The notes under the pieces are model-generated. The model was not told the origin of the DNA. It saw only the letters and a list, made by a program, of their open reading frames with translations, and made no database searches. Shown here piece after piece: positions 63,661-64,000 of a stretch of DNA of 64,000 nt; position 1 is the first letter of the stretch, and the number at the start of each line of letters is the position of its first letter. The position numbers were made by a program, and so were the translations under genes. The DNA lies in contig VZQC01011939.1 in the NCBI GenBank assembly GCA_009823505.1, positions 704,196 through 768,195 of the forward strand, given 5' to 3'. This DNA is from Rhizomys pruinosus (lineage: Eukaryota > Chordata > Mammalia > Rodentia > Spalacidae).

Positions 63661-64000
63661 GTACTGGGGTCTCTTCTAGCCCTGCCTGGGGTGGGAGGTC
63701 CCTGAGAAACTCCCCCTCAATATTGTGCTCAAAGTCAGCTCACTGTCCCACCTGCCTGGGGTGTGAGTTCTGATTTACCCCACAGGAGGAGCAGGGTTAG
63801 ACACATTGGGTCCCCAGCAGGGCAGTCCCCTCTATCTGTGGCCCTGGAAAGGTCCCTGTTGTGCTGGGCAAATGATCAGACTGCCATGGGTAGGGTCTGC
63901 TGCCCTCGCGAGCCTTCCCCCAGAGCCTGTGAGGCCCGCTGCCCTGTGGCCTCAAAGGTCTTCTCTCATTCTGAAAGTGACTCAGTGCACTAGCCAGAGG
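63661..64000 (+). other. Cttn: Intron 16, 5' part
   Basis: 340 bp to the window edge with no recognised repeat or exon. Confidence 0.6.

Overview
The window is rodent nuclear DNA carrying most of the cortactin gene (Cttn) on the + strand. Muroid-type SINEs (B1, B2, B3, B4, ID) and L1 fragments identify the order. The B1 and B2 copies differ in detail from the mouse and rat forms I know, so I assign it to a muroid rodent without naming a species.

Layout. 1-12.9 kb is upstream intergenic DNA: an L1 3' end, many SINEs, an AT-rich SINE-free block (3.42-4.69 kb) and GGAT-type tandem repeats. A CpG-rich promoter with GC boxes and an ETS site lies at about 12.9-13.0 kb. Noncoding exon 1 ends at 13088. 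A probable second 5'UTR exon (19896-19982) carries a 16-codon upstream ORF. The ATG exon is 21630-21716. Coding exons 3-16 run to 63660 and encode residues 1-481. The codon numbering keeps DDW at 20-22, Ser405, Ser418, Tyr421 and Tyr470, as in human cortactin. The last coding part (end of the linker plus the SH3 domain, about 69 residues) lies beyond the 3' edge. No other protein-coding or RNA gene is supported.

Cortactin binds Arp2/3 through its N-terminal acidic region and F-actin through 6.5 tandem 37-residue repeats. A helical segment, a Pro/Ser/Thr/Tyr-rich linker (ERK and Src-family sites) and an SH3 domain follow. Each full repeat corresponds to 111 nt of coding sequence, and exons 8-11 are single 111-nt phase-1 units.

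Two parts of the assembly look falsely duplicated. Bases 39514 to about 46325 repeat 33534-39512 (exons 8 and 9 again), and 54424 to about 59100 repeat 50004-54422 (exon 13 again). Both start at a single N and mix identical stretches with patches full of one-base indels, as expected from uncorrected long-read gap filling. Taken literally, the exon 8-9 copy would add two in-frame repeats (8.5 repeats), whereas the exon 13 copy (70 nt) would break the frame.

Other notable points are GC rather than GT donors after exon 5 and after exon 11 (the exon skipped in known cortactin isoforms), a minisatellite in most introns (units of 12-61 bp), a C-rich repeat directly after the exon 10 donor, and a perfect 15-bp inverted repeat in intron 7. 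I found no undescribed multi-gene system.
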